A stretch of 52,486 nucleotides of DNA from Planctomycetota bacterium (GCA_013816485.1 JACDEI010000037.1:1-52486); one strand, 5' to 3'; positions 8,936 to 17,730 are shown, numbered from the stretch's first letter. Program-made: numbers and translations. Notes: a model not told the origin generated them from the letters alone.

Positions 8936-10303
8936 ATGAAAGCCGCCGCGCGCTCCACCAAATCCGTTGCCAAAGCCAAGGCGGTGAAAGCCAAGGCCGT
9001 GAACAAGCCAGCGAAGGCCAAGCCGGCCGTCAAGCCAGCGAGCAATGACGCCAAGCTGCGCGCCCACGTCGCCGATCTCTGCGCCCGCGCACTGCCGGCG
9101 AAACGTCAGGTCGCCCTGCTGCCCGACAGCGCCCGTCGTCTCGCTTTGATGGCAGCGGCGGATGCGCTCGCAGCCAATGCCGACGCCATCCGTGCTGCCA
9201 ACGCCAAGGACGTGGCGCAGGCTGAAAAGGACGGGCTCTCCAGCGCGATGATCGACCGCCTGCGCCTGGACGGCAAACGCCTCGACCACGTGATCGCTGA
9301 TCTGCGTGATGTCGCCACCCTGGCAGATCCCGTCGGCGTGGTGCTGGAGGAACGCACCATCGCGCAGGGTATCCGCGCGCAGAAGCTTGCCGTGCCCATC
9401 GGCGTCGTAGCGATCATCTTCGAATCGCGCCCCAACGTCACCATCGATGCGGCGAGCCTGTGCCTGCGTTCCGGCAATGCCTGCATCCTGCGTGGCGGCA
9501 AGGAGGCGGTGCACAGCAACCGCGCGCTCGCCACCGCATTCCGCGCTGGCCTGGTCCATGCCGGCATCAATCCCGACGCCGTGCAATTGGTGCAGGAACA
9601 GGACCGCGCACTCATCCCCCTGCTGTTGTCACGTGACGACGCGCTCGACCTCGTGATCCCGCGCGGTGGCGAGGCGCTGATCCAGGCGGTGGTCGCGTGC
9701 AGCAAGGTGCCGGTGATCAAACACGACAAGGGCGTGTGCAGCATCTACGTGCACCGCGACGGCGATCAGGAGATGGCGCTCAAGCTCATCCTCAACGCCA
9801 AGGTGCAACGTCCGGGCGTGTGCAACTCGATCGAAAACGTGGTGGTCCACCGCGCCATCGCCGCGCAGTTCTTGCCACGTCTGGCCAGCACGCTCGCCGG
9901 AGCAAAGGTGGAAGTGCGTGCCGACGCCGAGGCGAAGAAACTGATGCCGGGAGCCAAAGCCGCGAGCGACGCCGATTGGTCGACGGAATACCTCGCGCTG
10001 ATTTTGGCAGTGAAGGTCGTCGCCGACCTCGACGAAGCCATCGCCTTCACCGAGAAATACGGCAGCCACCACAGCGACAGCATCATCACCCACGACACCG
10101 CCGCGGCGGAGCGTTACCTCGCCGAGATCGACAGCGCCTGCGTCTACCACAACGCCTCGACGCGTTTCACCGACGGCGGCCAGTTTGGATTCGGCGCCGA
10201 GGTCGGCATCAGCACCAACCGCGTGCACGCTCGCGGCCCGATGGGCATCCGCGAACTATGTACCTATAAGTGGGTATGCCGCGGCAACGGCCAGGCGCGC
10301 TAA
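8936..10303 (+). CDS. proA: Gamma-glutamyl phosphate reductase with basic Lys/Ala-rich N-terminal tail
   Basis: The enzyme reduces gamma-glutamyl phosphate to glutamate semialdehyde with NADPH, the second step of proline synthesis. The 455-residue protein has the aldehyde-dehydrogenase-like fold signature, with AVPIGVVAIIFESRPNV, LRGGKEAVHSN and the catalytic Cys296 in QRPGVCNSIE. The C-terminus GISTNRVHARGPMG is typical. The ATG at 8936 is preferred because the upstream frame only translates the repeat arm. The first 38 or so residues are an extra tail made mostly of Lys, Ala and Val (AKAKAVKAKAVNKPAKAKPA), not part of the usual enzyme of about 417 residues. No proB is seen in the window. 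Confidence 0.93.
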   Translation: MKAAARSTKSVAKAKAVKAKAVNKPAKAKPAVKPASNDAKLRAHVADLCARALPAKRQVALLPDSARRLALMAAADALAANADAIRAANAKDVAQAEKDGLSSAMIDRLRLDGKRLDHVIADLRDVATLADPVGVVLEERTIAQGIRAQKLAVPIGVVAIIFESRPNVTIDAASLCLRSGNACILRGGKEAVHSNRALATAFRAGLVHAGINPDAVQLVQEQDRALIPLLLSRDDALDLVIPRGGEALIQAVVACSKVPVIKHDKGVCSIYVHRDGDQEMALKLILNAKVQRPGVCNSIENVVVHRAIAAQFLPRLASTLAGAKVEVRADAEAKKLMPGAKAASDADWSTEYLALILAVKVVADLDEAIAFTEKYGSHHSDSIITHDTAAAERYLAEIDSACVYHNASTRFTDGGQFGFGAEVGISTNRVHARGPMGIRELCTYKWVCRGNGQAR

Positions 10304-10335
10304 TCGACGAACCCGCAACCTAAGGAAGTCATTCC

Positions 10336-10761
10336 ATGGAACCTCTTGATCGACTGATGACGGAAATTCACGCCAACATCGAGACGAACTCAGAGAAGGC
10401 CGTTCAGAAGATCCAAATGGGGGAACTCGGTGTCAGCTACCCTCCCAATGGAGGTCTTTCCAAAGATGAGTGCAAAGGCATTTCCAAGCTAGATGTCGAT
10501 GACAGCGCAACAGCGAACGCGCTGAAGAAGATCATCGCCGACGCCATGTTCACCACTATTTACAAGTTGATGATCGATATGGATGCCCTCTCAGAACCCG
10601 AAGCCACCAAAGGCACATGGGAAGGCGTCAAACTGTGCTATGGTGACAAAATGACCATTCTCAACGAACATCCGCTGCTGAACAGCACGCTCGGTGATGC
10701 CTATTGGAAATGGGTGAAGGTCCGGAAGTTGAAATCACCGCGCCTGGACAACGCCACCTAA
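10336..10761 (+). CDS. Hypothetical protein with base composition unlike its neighbours
   Basis: The 141-residue protein has no family I recognise. It is soluble, rich in Lys, Glu, Ile and Met, and ends in a basic stretch (KWVKVRKLKSPRLD). It follows proA by 32 bp and has a clear ribosome site, AAGGAAG, about 8 bases before the ATG, so expression looks real. Its codons use A and T at third positions far more than the flanking genes, which suggests recent transfer. The size would fit a small effector, immunity or cargo protein, but nothing in the sequence shows that. Confidence 0.7.
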   Translation: MEPLDRLMTEIHANIETNSEKAVQKIQMGELGVSYPPNGGLSKDECKGISKLDVDDSATANALKKIIADAMFTTIYKLMIDMDALSEPEATKGTWEGVKLCYGDKMTILNEHPLLNSTLGDAYWKWVKVRKLKSPRLDNAT

Positions 10762-10772
10762 CAGAGATGGAA

Positions 10773-11714
10773 CTACGTCGCACGTTCAACACGTCCGGCA
10801 TCAATCCGGTTCAGTTTCCGATCGCAGACCGTCACTCCGAGCGCACCGATCCAGCAACACAATGCGATCACCAGCAACGTGATCGCCACCGGTTGCGTCA
10901 CCGCCCACCACACCGGCACTGCGAACCACACCGGGCCGGCGTCTGGTGCAGGTACGCCGAGCCAGCCTTGTCCCCATGCGCCCGCCGAGGCACCCAACAC
11001 GAACGGCAGCAGTGAGCCAATCACCAGCCACCGGGCACGCACACCCGCACCGGCGGCAAGGCCGAAGGCGACGAACCACGCTCCGATTCCCAGCAGGCCG
11101 ACAGCGATGACCTGCGCGGTAGCGAAGCCGGCGGTCTGCTGTTTGCCCAGGTCTAATCCGATGAACGCCAGGATGCCGGCGATCACGATGAGGATCCCAG
11201 GAATGGTCAGCCAGAAGGTCGCGAGCCCGGCGAAACGTGCGCGCAGCAGATCCTGCCGCTGGACCACGGGATCATGACCCGCACCCAACTGCGTGCTCAT
11301 GGGTGGTGCGCTGCGGGATGAGCTGCTCGTGGATGAGCTGCTCGTGGATGACCTGCTCGTCGATGACCTACTCGTGGTCGATGACCTACTCGTGGATGAG
11401 CCCGCCGTATCGGTGACGGCGGGCACCGGTTGCGACAGCTTCACCGCCCGCCACGGATCCGCTGGTGATGAACGGCGCGCCGCTTGGCCGGCATGCAGAC
11501 CGGCGAGCGAGCGCAGTGCCTCGTCGCCCCTGGCGATCTCACCCAGGGTGATCATCGCCTCGGCGGCGGTGGTCGGCACGCTGATCGACGGCAGCAGGTA
11601 CCACATGCCGGTTTTGGGATGACGTAGGACGAACAACGGGCGGATGCGCCCGGCGGCGATGTCGGGCGTGGCGAAGGCCATGGTGGCATCGAACTCGGCG
11701 GTCGCGGCATCCAT
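10773..11714 (-). CDS. Membrane protein with Ser/Thr/Arg repeat linker
   Basis: The 313-residue protein is of unknown function. The first 100 residues are soluble, with GMWYLLPSISVPTTAAEAM suggesting a small recognition domain. A low-complexity linker follows (about residues 107-136), built from Ser, Thr and Arg and encoded by 15-bp DNA repeats. Four hydrophobic segments complete the protein. The ATG at 11714 is chosen; a GTG one codon earlier is also possible. The 3' ends of this gene and of the 10336 gene face each other 11 bp apart. It is divergent from the kinase gene, so the pair may share a control region. Confidence 0.65.
   Translation of the reverse strand: MDAATAEFDATMAFATPDIAAGRIRPLFVLRHPKTGMWYLLPSISVPTTAAEAMITLGEIARGDEALRSLAGLHAGQAARRSSPADPWRAVKLSQPVPAVTDTAGSSTSRSSTTSRSSTSRSSTSSSSTSSSSRSAPPMSTQLGAGHDPVVQRQDLLRARFAGLATFWLTIPGILIVIAGILAFIGLDLGKQQTAGFATAQVIAVGLLGIGAWFVAFGLAAGAGVRARWLVIGSLLPFVLGASAGAWGQGWLGVPAPDAGPVWFAVPVWWAVTQPVAITLLVIALCCWIGALGVTVCDRKLNRIDAGRVERAT
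11317..11394. repeat. 15-bp tandem repeat inside a coding region
   Basis: Five 15-bp units (GATGAGCTGCTCGTG and variants) lie at 11317-11331, 11332-11346, 11347-11361, 11362-11376 and 11380-11394, with a 3-bp insert before the last. In the gene strand they encode the Ser/Thr/Arg linker. In the opposite strand they would read Asp-Glu-Leu-Leu-Val units. Confidence 0.9.
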
Positions 11715-11844
11715 CACCGGTCAGGCTAAGCACCCGTTGCACAGCCGTCGAACCACGAGGTCCCTGGGAGTGGATGGTGGACGACACACGTGGGGAGGGT
11801 CCGGACCTCTCCACCGCCGCGAGGAACCGCATTGCTCCACCGCG

Positions 11845-13713
11845 ATGCACCACACACTGCGCCAGTCCATGCTCAACCCTGGCGATGTCATCGGAGGCTG
11901 TCGCATCATCGCCAAGCTCGGCGGTGGCGGGATGGGCACGGTCTACCGTGCGGAACAACTCTCGCTCGGCCGTCTGGTGGCGCTCAAGGTGATGAACCCG
12001 GCGATGCAGGAGGATGTCGAGTGCGGCGAACGTTTCCTGCGCGAAGCGCGTACCGCGGCTGCGGTCACCCATGCCCACACCGTGGCTATCTACGATGTTG
12101 GGCGCGACAACGGGCGATTGTTCCTGGTGCAGGAACTCGTCACCGGTGGCAGCGCCAAGGACCTGCTGCACGCCAGCGGTGGATTCCTGGGCGAGCGTCG
12201 CGCGATGGAACTGATCGCCGATTGCTGCGCCGGCCTTCAGGCGATCCACGAGGCCGGCTTGGTCCATCGCGACATCAAGCCGGAGAACATCCTGCTAACC
12301 AGCGACGGCGCGGCCAAGCTCGCCGACTTCGGTCTGGCACGGCCGGTCGGCACCGGCGGTGAGATGACCATGACCGGCGCGACCATCGGCACACCCGCCT
12401 ACATGTCGCCGGAGCAAGCACAGGGCGCGAAGGACCTCGACATCCGCTCGGACATCTTCTCGCTCGGCGCGACGTTTTACTGCCTGGTCACCGGCAGTGC
12501 GCCGTACAAGGCCGACAGTGTGTGGGCGGTGGTGGCGAAGATGTTGACCGAGCCGGTACCCGATCCGCGGGCACTGCGGCCCGACCTCGCGGACGGCACG
12601 GTCGCGGTGATCCTGCGCGCGATGGCGCGCAAACCGGAAGACCGTTACCCCACGCCGCGGCTGATGCGCCAGGTGCTGGAGAACCTGCTGCGTCGCCGTG
12701 GCGGTTCGGACGACACCCTGCCGACCGCCAATCTGCGAGCGGCGGTGGCAAAGGCGGACACCACGCGTGGCACCATCCCACCCCAGGTGAAGACCGCCAA
12801 GACCGTCGCCCTGCCACCGACCGCGCAACGGCTGGGCAAGTCCACGCCGGCGACTGCCGCGGTGACCGAAGCCATCGAACGCAAACGCGCCTCGGGTCAG
12901 GGCAGTCGCACAGCGGCGGTGTCGCCCGCGCTCGCGGCTAAAAGCAGTGCCGAGAAATCCGCCGGAACGCCCAGGCACGTCCGCAGCACGGCCGGCGCGG
13001 CGAAGGCGAATCCTTCTACCATGCTGTTGATCATCGCCGCCGGCATCGCGGCGTTGATCGGCGCGGTGGTGACCGTGATGGCGATGCGTGACGGAGCGGA
13101 CAAAAAGCCGACCGTTCCTGCGTCCACGCCAACCACCGCTGCGCCTGCGGTCACGCCAACACCAGCACCAGTCGCGGTGACTCCGCCGCCGTCAAGCACC
13201 GGGCCGGTCGATCTCATCCGCCGTGGTTCCGAGTGGCGCTACCACGACGGCGGCATCGACCTCGGCACCGACTGGCGCGCACCGACGTTTGTCGACGCGG
13301 GATGGAAACGCGGCCCGGCACCGCTGGGGTACGGTGATTCGTGGATCCGCACGACGATTGATTTCGGCGGCGACCTCAAGAAACGTCACCGCACCGCCTA
13401 TTTCCGTCTGCGTTTCACCGTGCCGGCCAACCAACGTTTCAGCGCGCTCAACCTCTCGCTGATGCGCGACGATGGCGCGGTGCTCTACCTCAACGGCCGC
13501 GAGGTCGCGCGCTCCAACATGGACACCGGCACCATCACCTACGCGAGCGAGGCACGCACGGTTGTCGGCAACGACGATGAACAACGTTTCCTCGACATTG
13601 CCCTGAACCCCGCCGATCTGCTCCCAGGCGACAACGTTCTGGCGGTGGAGGTGCACCAGAAGGGCGACGCGAGCACGGACCTGGGGTTTGATTTGGGGTT
13701 GGTGGGGCGCTGA
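11845..13713 (+). CDS. Transmembrane Ser/Thr protein kinase with extracytoplasmic beta-sandwich domain
   Basis: The 622-residue protein is a receptor-like Hanks-type kinase. The kinase domain covers about residues 15-280: glycine loop GGGGMGTVYRAE, lysine in VALKVM, catalytic loop HRDIKPENILL, DFGLAR, and GTPAYMSPEQ. A linker rich in Ala, Thr and Lys follows. One membrane helix lies at about 391-414, then a Pro/Thr-rich stalk. The C-terminal domain (about 454-622) has WRAPTFVDAGWKRGPAPLGYG and LRDDGAVLYLNGREVARSNM. That pattern is the galactose-binding-like beta-sandwich seen in secreted PVC proteins. The start is uncertain: ATG 11845 or ATG 11869 (MLNPGDVIG). No phosphatase or clear partner lies next to it. 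Confidence 0.88.
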   Translation: MHHTLRQSMLNPGDVIGGCRIIAKLGGGGMGTVYRAEQLSLGRLVALKVMNPAMQEDVECGERFLREARTAAAVTHAHTVAIYDVGRDNGRLFLVQELVTGGSAKDLLHASGGFLGERRAMELIADCCAGLQAIHEAGLVHRDIKPENILLTSDGAAKLADFGLARPVGTGGEMTMTGATIGTPAYMSPEQAQGAKDLDIRSDIFSLGATFYCLVTGSAPYKADSVWAVVAKMLTEPVPDPRALRPDLADGTVAVILRAMARKPEDRYPTPRLMRQVLENLLRRRGGSDDTLPTANLRAAVAKADTTRGTIPPQVKTAKTVALPPTAQRLGKSTPATAAVTEAIERKRASGQGSRTAAVSPALAAKSSAEKSAGTPRHVRSTAGAAKANPSTMLLIIAAGIAALIGAVVTVMAMRDGADKKPTVPASTPTTAAPAVTPTPAPVAVTPPPSSTGPVDLIRRGSEWRYHDGGIDLGTDWRAPTFVDAGWKRGPAPLGYGDSWIRTTIDFGGDLKKRHRTAYFRLRFTVPANQRFSALNLSLMRDDGAVLYLNGREVARSNMDTGTITYASEARTVVGNDDEQRFLDIALNPADLLPGDNVLAVEVHQKGDASTDLGFDLGLVGR

Positions 13714-13723
13714 GCGTCACCAG

Positions 13724-13785
13724 GTGGCACGGGCGTCTCGCCCGTGATCTGCACGCCCCCATCACGGGCGAGACGCCCGTGCCAC
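13724..13785. repeat. Perfect 25-bp inverted repeat between convergent genes (GGCACGGGCG family)
   Basis: The arms are 13724-13748 and 13761-13785 with a 12-nt loop. Each arm also folds alone (CACGGGCG-TCT-CGCCCGTG). It sits between the kinase stop and the aldo/keto reductase stop, so it is well placed as a two-way terminator, although there is no T-run. A second copy is at 42540-42603. Confidence 0.9.
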
Positions 13786-13791
13786 GGAAGG

Positions 13792-14964
13792 CTACTTCGC
13801 GCGGTGGAACCGCTGATGTGCTTCGCGCAGCAATGCCGCGACATCCACACCCGCTGGCCATTTCGTGCGATCGAGTTTGGCGATCGCGTCATCGGTGGCG
13901 TAGGTCCCAGGGAACCAATGCCCCTTGGCTTCGAACATATTGTAGCGGTAACGACCAAACGCTTCCTGATCCCAGCATTGCCACATGCGGCGGTAGCGTA
14001 GGACCTCGGGGATGTTGATGCCGCTGGGATCACCGAGCAGTTCCCAGCCTTCGTAGGCACCGATCGGATCGAGCGCGGTGCGTGCATCCATGCGTGCGGT
14101 GATCGCCAGGTCACGCGCCGATAGCGGCGTGGTCGCGGGGCAGATGCCGAGCATCTCATCGACGTGCGCCGGTTCGGTCAGGCCAAATGACAGCGTCTGC
14201 ACGTGCGGCGTCCGCAGGCACCAGCGCGCGTTCCATTGGATCGGGGTCAGCGGCGCGGTCAGTTGGCGCAGCGCGGGTGAGGGATTGAAGAGCTGCCCGC
14301 CCTTGTCGTTGGGCGAGATGATGAACACGCCCAGGTCGCGCGCGGCGGCGAACGCCACTGCGGCGGCGTTGCGCTGGAGGAAGTAGTAGTAGTGCAGGTT
14401 GACGAAGCTGAAGAGGCCGGAACCGATCGCATCAATGATGACATCCAGCGGCGCATGGGTGCTGAAACCGACATCGCCGATGATGCCTTCACGCGCCATC
14501 TTGTGCAGTTCCTCCACCGGACCGCCCTTGGCGATGGCGACACGGCAGATGTCCGCATTGTTGATGCCATGCCAACCGTAGAGGTCGATGCGGTCGGTCT
14601 TCAGCGCCTTCAGTTGTTCCTCGACCAACTGCCGCGCGTCGCTCGCGCTCTGCGGTGCGCCCTTGGTCATCAGGTGGTAACGGCTGCGCGGGATCTTGAG
14701 GTCGTCGTTCAGCACCAGTCCGTAACAGACCTCGCTCTTGCCGTAGCCGTGCGCGGTTTCGATGTGGTTGATGCCGGTGTCGAGCGCCAGCGTCACCATA
14801 CGCGCACACTGCTCACGCATGTCGGTCGGGATCTGATCACGCGGTGCGTCCCAGCCGTGCAGGTAGCGCATGCCGCCCAACGTGATGACCGACAGCATCC
14901 GCCCGGTCTTGCCGAAGCGGCGGTAATCCATGAGCGGATGCTGATTGCGGATCGGCGTGGTCAT
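13792..14964 (-). CDS. Aldo/keto reductase
   Basis: The 390-residue NAD(P)H-linked oxidoreductase has the aldo/keto reductase barrel. YRRFGKTGRMLSVITLGGM opens the barrel. The catalytic set can be placed in DTGINHIETAHGYGKSE (Asp, Tyr), LMTKG (Lys) and LYGWHGIN (His). The C-terminal hundred residues form an extension with conserved aromatic residues but without a ferredoxin-type Cys cluster. It is cytoplasmic by lack of a signal. It is transcribed alone, between the kinase repeat and a palindromic spacer. The substrate, perhaps a sugar, cannot be read from the sequence. Confidence 0.88.
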   Translation of the reverse strand: MTTPIRNQHPLMDYRRFGKTGRMLSVITLGGMRYLHGWDAPRDQIPTDMREQCARMVTLALDTGINHIETAHGYGKSEVCYGLVLNDDLKIPRSRYHLMTKGAPQSASDARQLVEEQLKALKTDRIDLYGWHGINNADICRVAIAKGGPVEELHKMAREGIIGDVGFSTHAPLDVIIDAIGSGLFSFVNLHYYYFLQRNAAAVAFAAARDLGVFIISPNDKGGQLFNPSPALRQLTAPLTPIQWNARWCLRTPHVQTLSFGLTEPAHVDEMLGICPATTPLSARDLAITARMDARTALDPIGAYEGWELLGDPSGINIPEVLRYRRMWQCWDQEAFGRYRYNMFEAKGHWFPGTYATDDAIAKLDRTKWPAGVDVAALLREAHQRFHRAK

Positions 14965-14975
14965 GACCGCACGCT

Positions 14976-15034
14976 TCCCAGGGGCCGCCGGTTTTCAACC
15001 GCCGGACCCGTCAGGCGGACAAGGCCGCCTGGGA
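14976..15034. repeat. Palindromic spacer element, GGCGG family
   Basis: The ends are TCCCAGG (14976-14982) and CCTGGGA (15028-15034). Inside are CGGTT-TTC-AACCG and GGCGG-ACAAGG-CCGCC hairpins. It carries the same CCTGGGA border word as other elements in this window, but turned inward. Confidence 0.6.
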
Positions 15035-15035
15035 T

Positions 15036-15067
15036 CACCGATGCACCGAGTCACCGGTGCATCGGTG
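15036..15067 (-). terminator. 13-bp stem-loop after the lipoprotein gene
   Basis: CACCGATGCACCG (15036-15048) pairs perfectly with 15055-15067 around a 6-nt loop. It is 12 bp beyond the stop of the lipoprotein gene on that strand. There is no T-run, so it may be a non-canonical terminator or a further repeat. Confidence 0.5.
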
Positions 15068-15078
15068 CGCACCTAGTC

Positions 15079-15708
15079 TCAGGGATTGATCACCCCATTG
15101 ATCGCCTTGCCCTTTTCCGCGACTGCGGTCAGGGCGTCGCGCAGCTTGGCCTCATCGTCGATCAACCGGTTGATCGACGGCTTGATCACTTGGAGCCCCT
15201 GCTGGGTCAGGTCAAGATCGAGCGCCTTCAGTGACTGGCCGAGCTGAGCCATGTAGGCATCGCCGGTGGTTTTGAGCGTGGCGTTGCTGGCAGCGAGAGC
15301 GTCGACGGCAGTGCGCAGATCGTTTTGCCGCTTGCCGCTGGCATTTCGCAATTGGGGGTCGGTGAAGGCATTGGCCTGCATGCGCCATTCATCGTTCTGG
15401 GTCGTGCCAGCGGAGACGGCCCGCTCGCTGGTGGATTGGACCTCCGACAACGAGCCCTGCAAGTTGCCGGTCGGCTCCTTCAGGTCGCCATAGAGCTTCG
15501 CGAGATCAGCGCTGTCGCTGGCATCGCGCACATTTCTCAGACCGCGGGCAACCTGATCGAGATCCTGCTTGGCCTTGGTCACATCGACGGAGACCATCGC
15601 CGCGGTGCTAGAGGTCTTGGCGCTGCGATCCTGGCCATTGCCACAGCCGACGGCCGAGAACGCAGTGATCGCCACGATGGCGGCGAGGGTGAGCGACAGT
15701 TTCGACAT
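15079..15708 (-). CDS. Lipoprotein, DUF2959-like
   Basis: The 209-residue envelope lipoprotein has a signal sequence (MSKLSLTLAAIVAITAFSAVGC) ending in a lipobox with the acylated cysteine near residue 22. The rest is predicted helical, with Lys/Asp/Ala/Leu-rich heptad-like stretches, for example VDVTKAKQDLDQVARGLRNV and a C-terminal helix with LIDDEAKLRDALTAVAEKG. The pattern fits the DUF2959-type coiled-coil proteins, whose function is unknown; the match is from memory. The ATG at 15708 has GGAG about eight bases upstream. It is monocistronic, with a 303-bp spacer before it. Confidence 0.7.
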   Translation of the reverse strand: MSKLSLTLAAIVAITAFSAVGCGNGQDRSAKTSSTAAMVSVDVTKAKQDLDQVARGLRNVRDASDSADLAKLYGDLKEPTGNLQGSLSEVQSTSERAVSAGTTQNDEWRMQANAFTDPQLRNASGKRQNDLRTAVDALAASNATLKTTGDAYMAQLGQSLKALDLDLTQQGLQVIKPSINRLIDDEAKLRDALTAVAEKGKAINGVINP

Positions 15709-15882
15709 GATGAACTCCGGTGGTTCAGGTGATGATTCGGCATCACTGTCGCACCAGACCGTCGTCTTCAAGATTGCAAAATGCCGGATTGTGGAGGCTG
15801 GCCTACTGCGCTCTGCAGCGTACCCGCTCGCTCAGCCCTGGCTTTCCCTGGCTTTGGCCATTTAGAAAAGACCGGAAAACTT

Positions 15883-15989
15883 CACAGGAGGCGCAGAGAC
15901 GCAGAGATCAGAGGAGGACGAAGTCCTTCACGGAAATCCCAACCTCCTTTTCTTCTCCTCCAATCTCCGCGCCTCCGCGCCTCCTGTTC
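15883..15989. repeat. Tandem-word inverted repeat, GGAGGCGCAGAG family
   Basis: The left arm (15883-15916) reads CACAGGAGGCGCAGAGACGC and onward. The right arm (15955-15989) is its near reverse complement. The 303-bp spacer 15709-16011 holds this element at the 3' end of xseA. Outside it I see no gene and only the presumed promoter region of the lipoprotein. Confidence 0.75.
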
Positions 15990-16011
15990 GATCTCGTTCG
16001 TCCGCTCCCAC

Positions 16012-17430
16012 TCACGTCTGGTAGGGTTGCTCCGGCTCGCCCAGCCGTTGCGCGCGTGTGCCGATGACCGTCGCACGCAGCCACCCGTCCGGCATGCGCG
16101 CTTCGATCACCTCGCCGGTGGCTATCTGATCGGTTCGCCGCACTAAGCTACCGTCAGCGCTGCGCACCACGCTGTAGCCACGCGCGATCACCGCGAGCGG
16201 CGACAAGGCTTCCAGACGTGCCGCGAGGCCGGCGAAACGTTCGTGCATCTGCGCTAGGTGATGGCCGGCAGCGGAGGCCAAGTGGCGACGTTGCTGGATG
16301 AGGGCTTCGCGCGCCGCGTCGATGCGCCGGGCCGGGCTGGCGTGTTCCAGACGGGCGCGTAACAGGCGCACATCGGCGGCGCGAGTCTCGATCAGGCTGG
16401 TGACACCGTCATCCAGGCGTTGCCGCAGCTCGTCGAGGCGCTGCCGGCGGAGCGCCACCTGATGCGCCGGGGTCGCCAACGCGCGGTGTTTTCCCAGCGA
16501 CCGCAGTCGCTCGCGTGCGTCGTCGAGCAACGTATCCATCGCGCGATCCAGATGTAGCCGGTACTCAGCGAGCGCGCTGTGCAACTCCGCCTGCACCGGC
16601 ACCACCAGCTCGCCAGCAGCGGTCGGGGTTTTGGCACGCACGTCGGCGACGAAGTCAGCGAGCGTGGTATCGGTCTCGTGACCAACGGCGCTGACCACCG
16701 GCTTCTTGCACGCGGCGATCGCGCGCACCACGGCTTCTTCATTGAAGGCCCAGAGATCCTCGATGCTGCCGCCGCCGCGCCCGACGATGATGACCTCGAC
16801 CTCGGGATGCGCGTCGAGCCGGCGCAGCGCCGCGACGATGGTCGGCACCGCTTGTGCTCCCTGCACGATACAGGGCGCGACCACGACCGGCATGGCGGGG
16901 AAACGTGTGCGCAACGAATGCAGCAGGTCGGCCAACGCCGCACTGCCGCTGGCGGTGGCCAGACCAACTGCGCGCGGCAACAACGGCAACGGACGTTTGC
17001 GTTCCTCGGCGAACAGGCCCTCGGCCTCCAGTTTCACTTTCAATGCCGCGAAACGTGCAGCGAGATCGCCGATGCCGACCGGACTGATGCGCGTGGCAGT
17101 CAACTGGTACTGTCCGCGCGGTCCGTAGACCGACAACGAACCACGCACGACGACCTGTTCGCCTTCTTTCGGCAACGCGCTCTGACGCACCACCGCCGAA
17201 CGCCACATCACCAAGCTGATGACAGCCTCCTGGTCCTTAAGCGTGGCGTAGAGGTGCCCGCTCGGCGCGACCTTCACCTGCGACAACTCGCCCTGCACCA
17301 ACAGCGGACCGAAGTCCTCCAGGGTGAGCGTGATTCGGCGCGTCAGCGCGGAAACCGACAGTGGGCGTTCGTCAGGCACGGCGGGATTAGAGCAGGTCGT
17401 GGTGGGCGCGCCACCCAGGCGCATTTTCAT
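16012..17430 (-). CDS. xseA: Exodeoxyribonuclease VII large subunit
   Basis: The 472-residue protein is the catalytic subunit of exonuclease VII, which degrades single-stranded DNA in mismatch and damage repair. The N-terminal OB fold (LVQGELSQVKVAPSGHLYATLKD) is followed by the nuclease core. The core has VGLATASGSAALADLLHSL, the glycine signature VGRGGGSIEDLWAFN and VSAVGHETDTTLADFVAD. A long helical region leads to a C-terminal ARGYSVVRSADG strand. The ATG at 17430 places the OB fold at the usual distance; the longer upstream frame only reads through repeats. The small subunit gene xseB was not found in the window. Confidence 0.95.
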   Translation of the reverse strand: MKMRLGGAPTTTCSNPAVPDERPLSVSALTRRITLTLEDFGPLLVQGELSQVKVAPSGHLYATLKDQEAVISLVMWRSAVVRQSALPKEGEQVVVRGSLSVYGPRGQYQLTATRISPVGIGDLAARFAALKVKLEAEGLFAEERKRPLPLLPRAVGLATASGSAALADLLHSLRTRFPAMPVVVAPCIVQGAQAVPTIVAALRRLDAHPEVEVIIVGRGGGSIEDLWAFNEEAVVRAIAACKKPVVSAVGHETDTTLADFVADVRAKTPTAAGELVVPVQAELHSALAEYRLHLDRAMDTLLDDARERLRSLGKHRALATPAHQVALRRQRLDELRQRLDDGVTSLIETRAADVRLLRARLEHASPARRIDAAREALIQQRRHLASAAGHHLAQMHERFAGLAARLEALSPLAVIARGYSVVRSADGSLVRRTDQIATGEVIEARMPDGWLRATVIGTRAQRLGEPEQPYQT

Positions 17431-17521
17431 TGAGGCCACTCGTCCTTGAGGCCACTGTCGCGCTAGGCGCAGACATCTCCTGATCAGCAGAAGCATTTCG
17501 CCGCAGAGGGCGTGGGGTGCG

Positions 17522-17715
17522 GGGGCGAAGCCCAATGGCGTAAAGCCAAGCTCGATTCGAAAGGCATGACGGCTTGCCACAGAGGCCACAGAGGCCACAG
17601 AGGCCACAGAGAGGAAAAACAGAGGGCTTGCTCTGTGCTCTCTGTGGGCTCGGTGGCTAGGTTTTCTGCCTTTTGGTTTTTCTTCGCTTGGCTTTACGCC
17701 ATTGGGCGAAGCCCC
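17522..17715. repeat. Composite inverted repeat with CCACAGAGG tandem words
   Basis: The outer arms 17522-17551 and 17686-17715 match over about 22 bp and carry GGGCGAAGCCC hairpins at the ends. Inside are four 9-bp units of CCACAGAGG (17577-17612) and a degenerate complementary stretch at 17629-17658. It occupies most of the gene-free 17431-17779 spacer. A lone arm of the same family lies at 33925-33991. Confidence 0.8.
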
Positions 17716-17730
17716 TGCAACAACAGCACG

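Noticed and set aside
11293..11622. Small acidic frame with repeated DELLV units
   Set aside because: It lies antisense to a membrane protein with four plausible helices; only the repeat makes it look structured.
17577..17612. A small CRISPR-like or VNTR locus
   Set aside because: Units are 9 bp with no spacers and belong to a larger inverted repeat.
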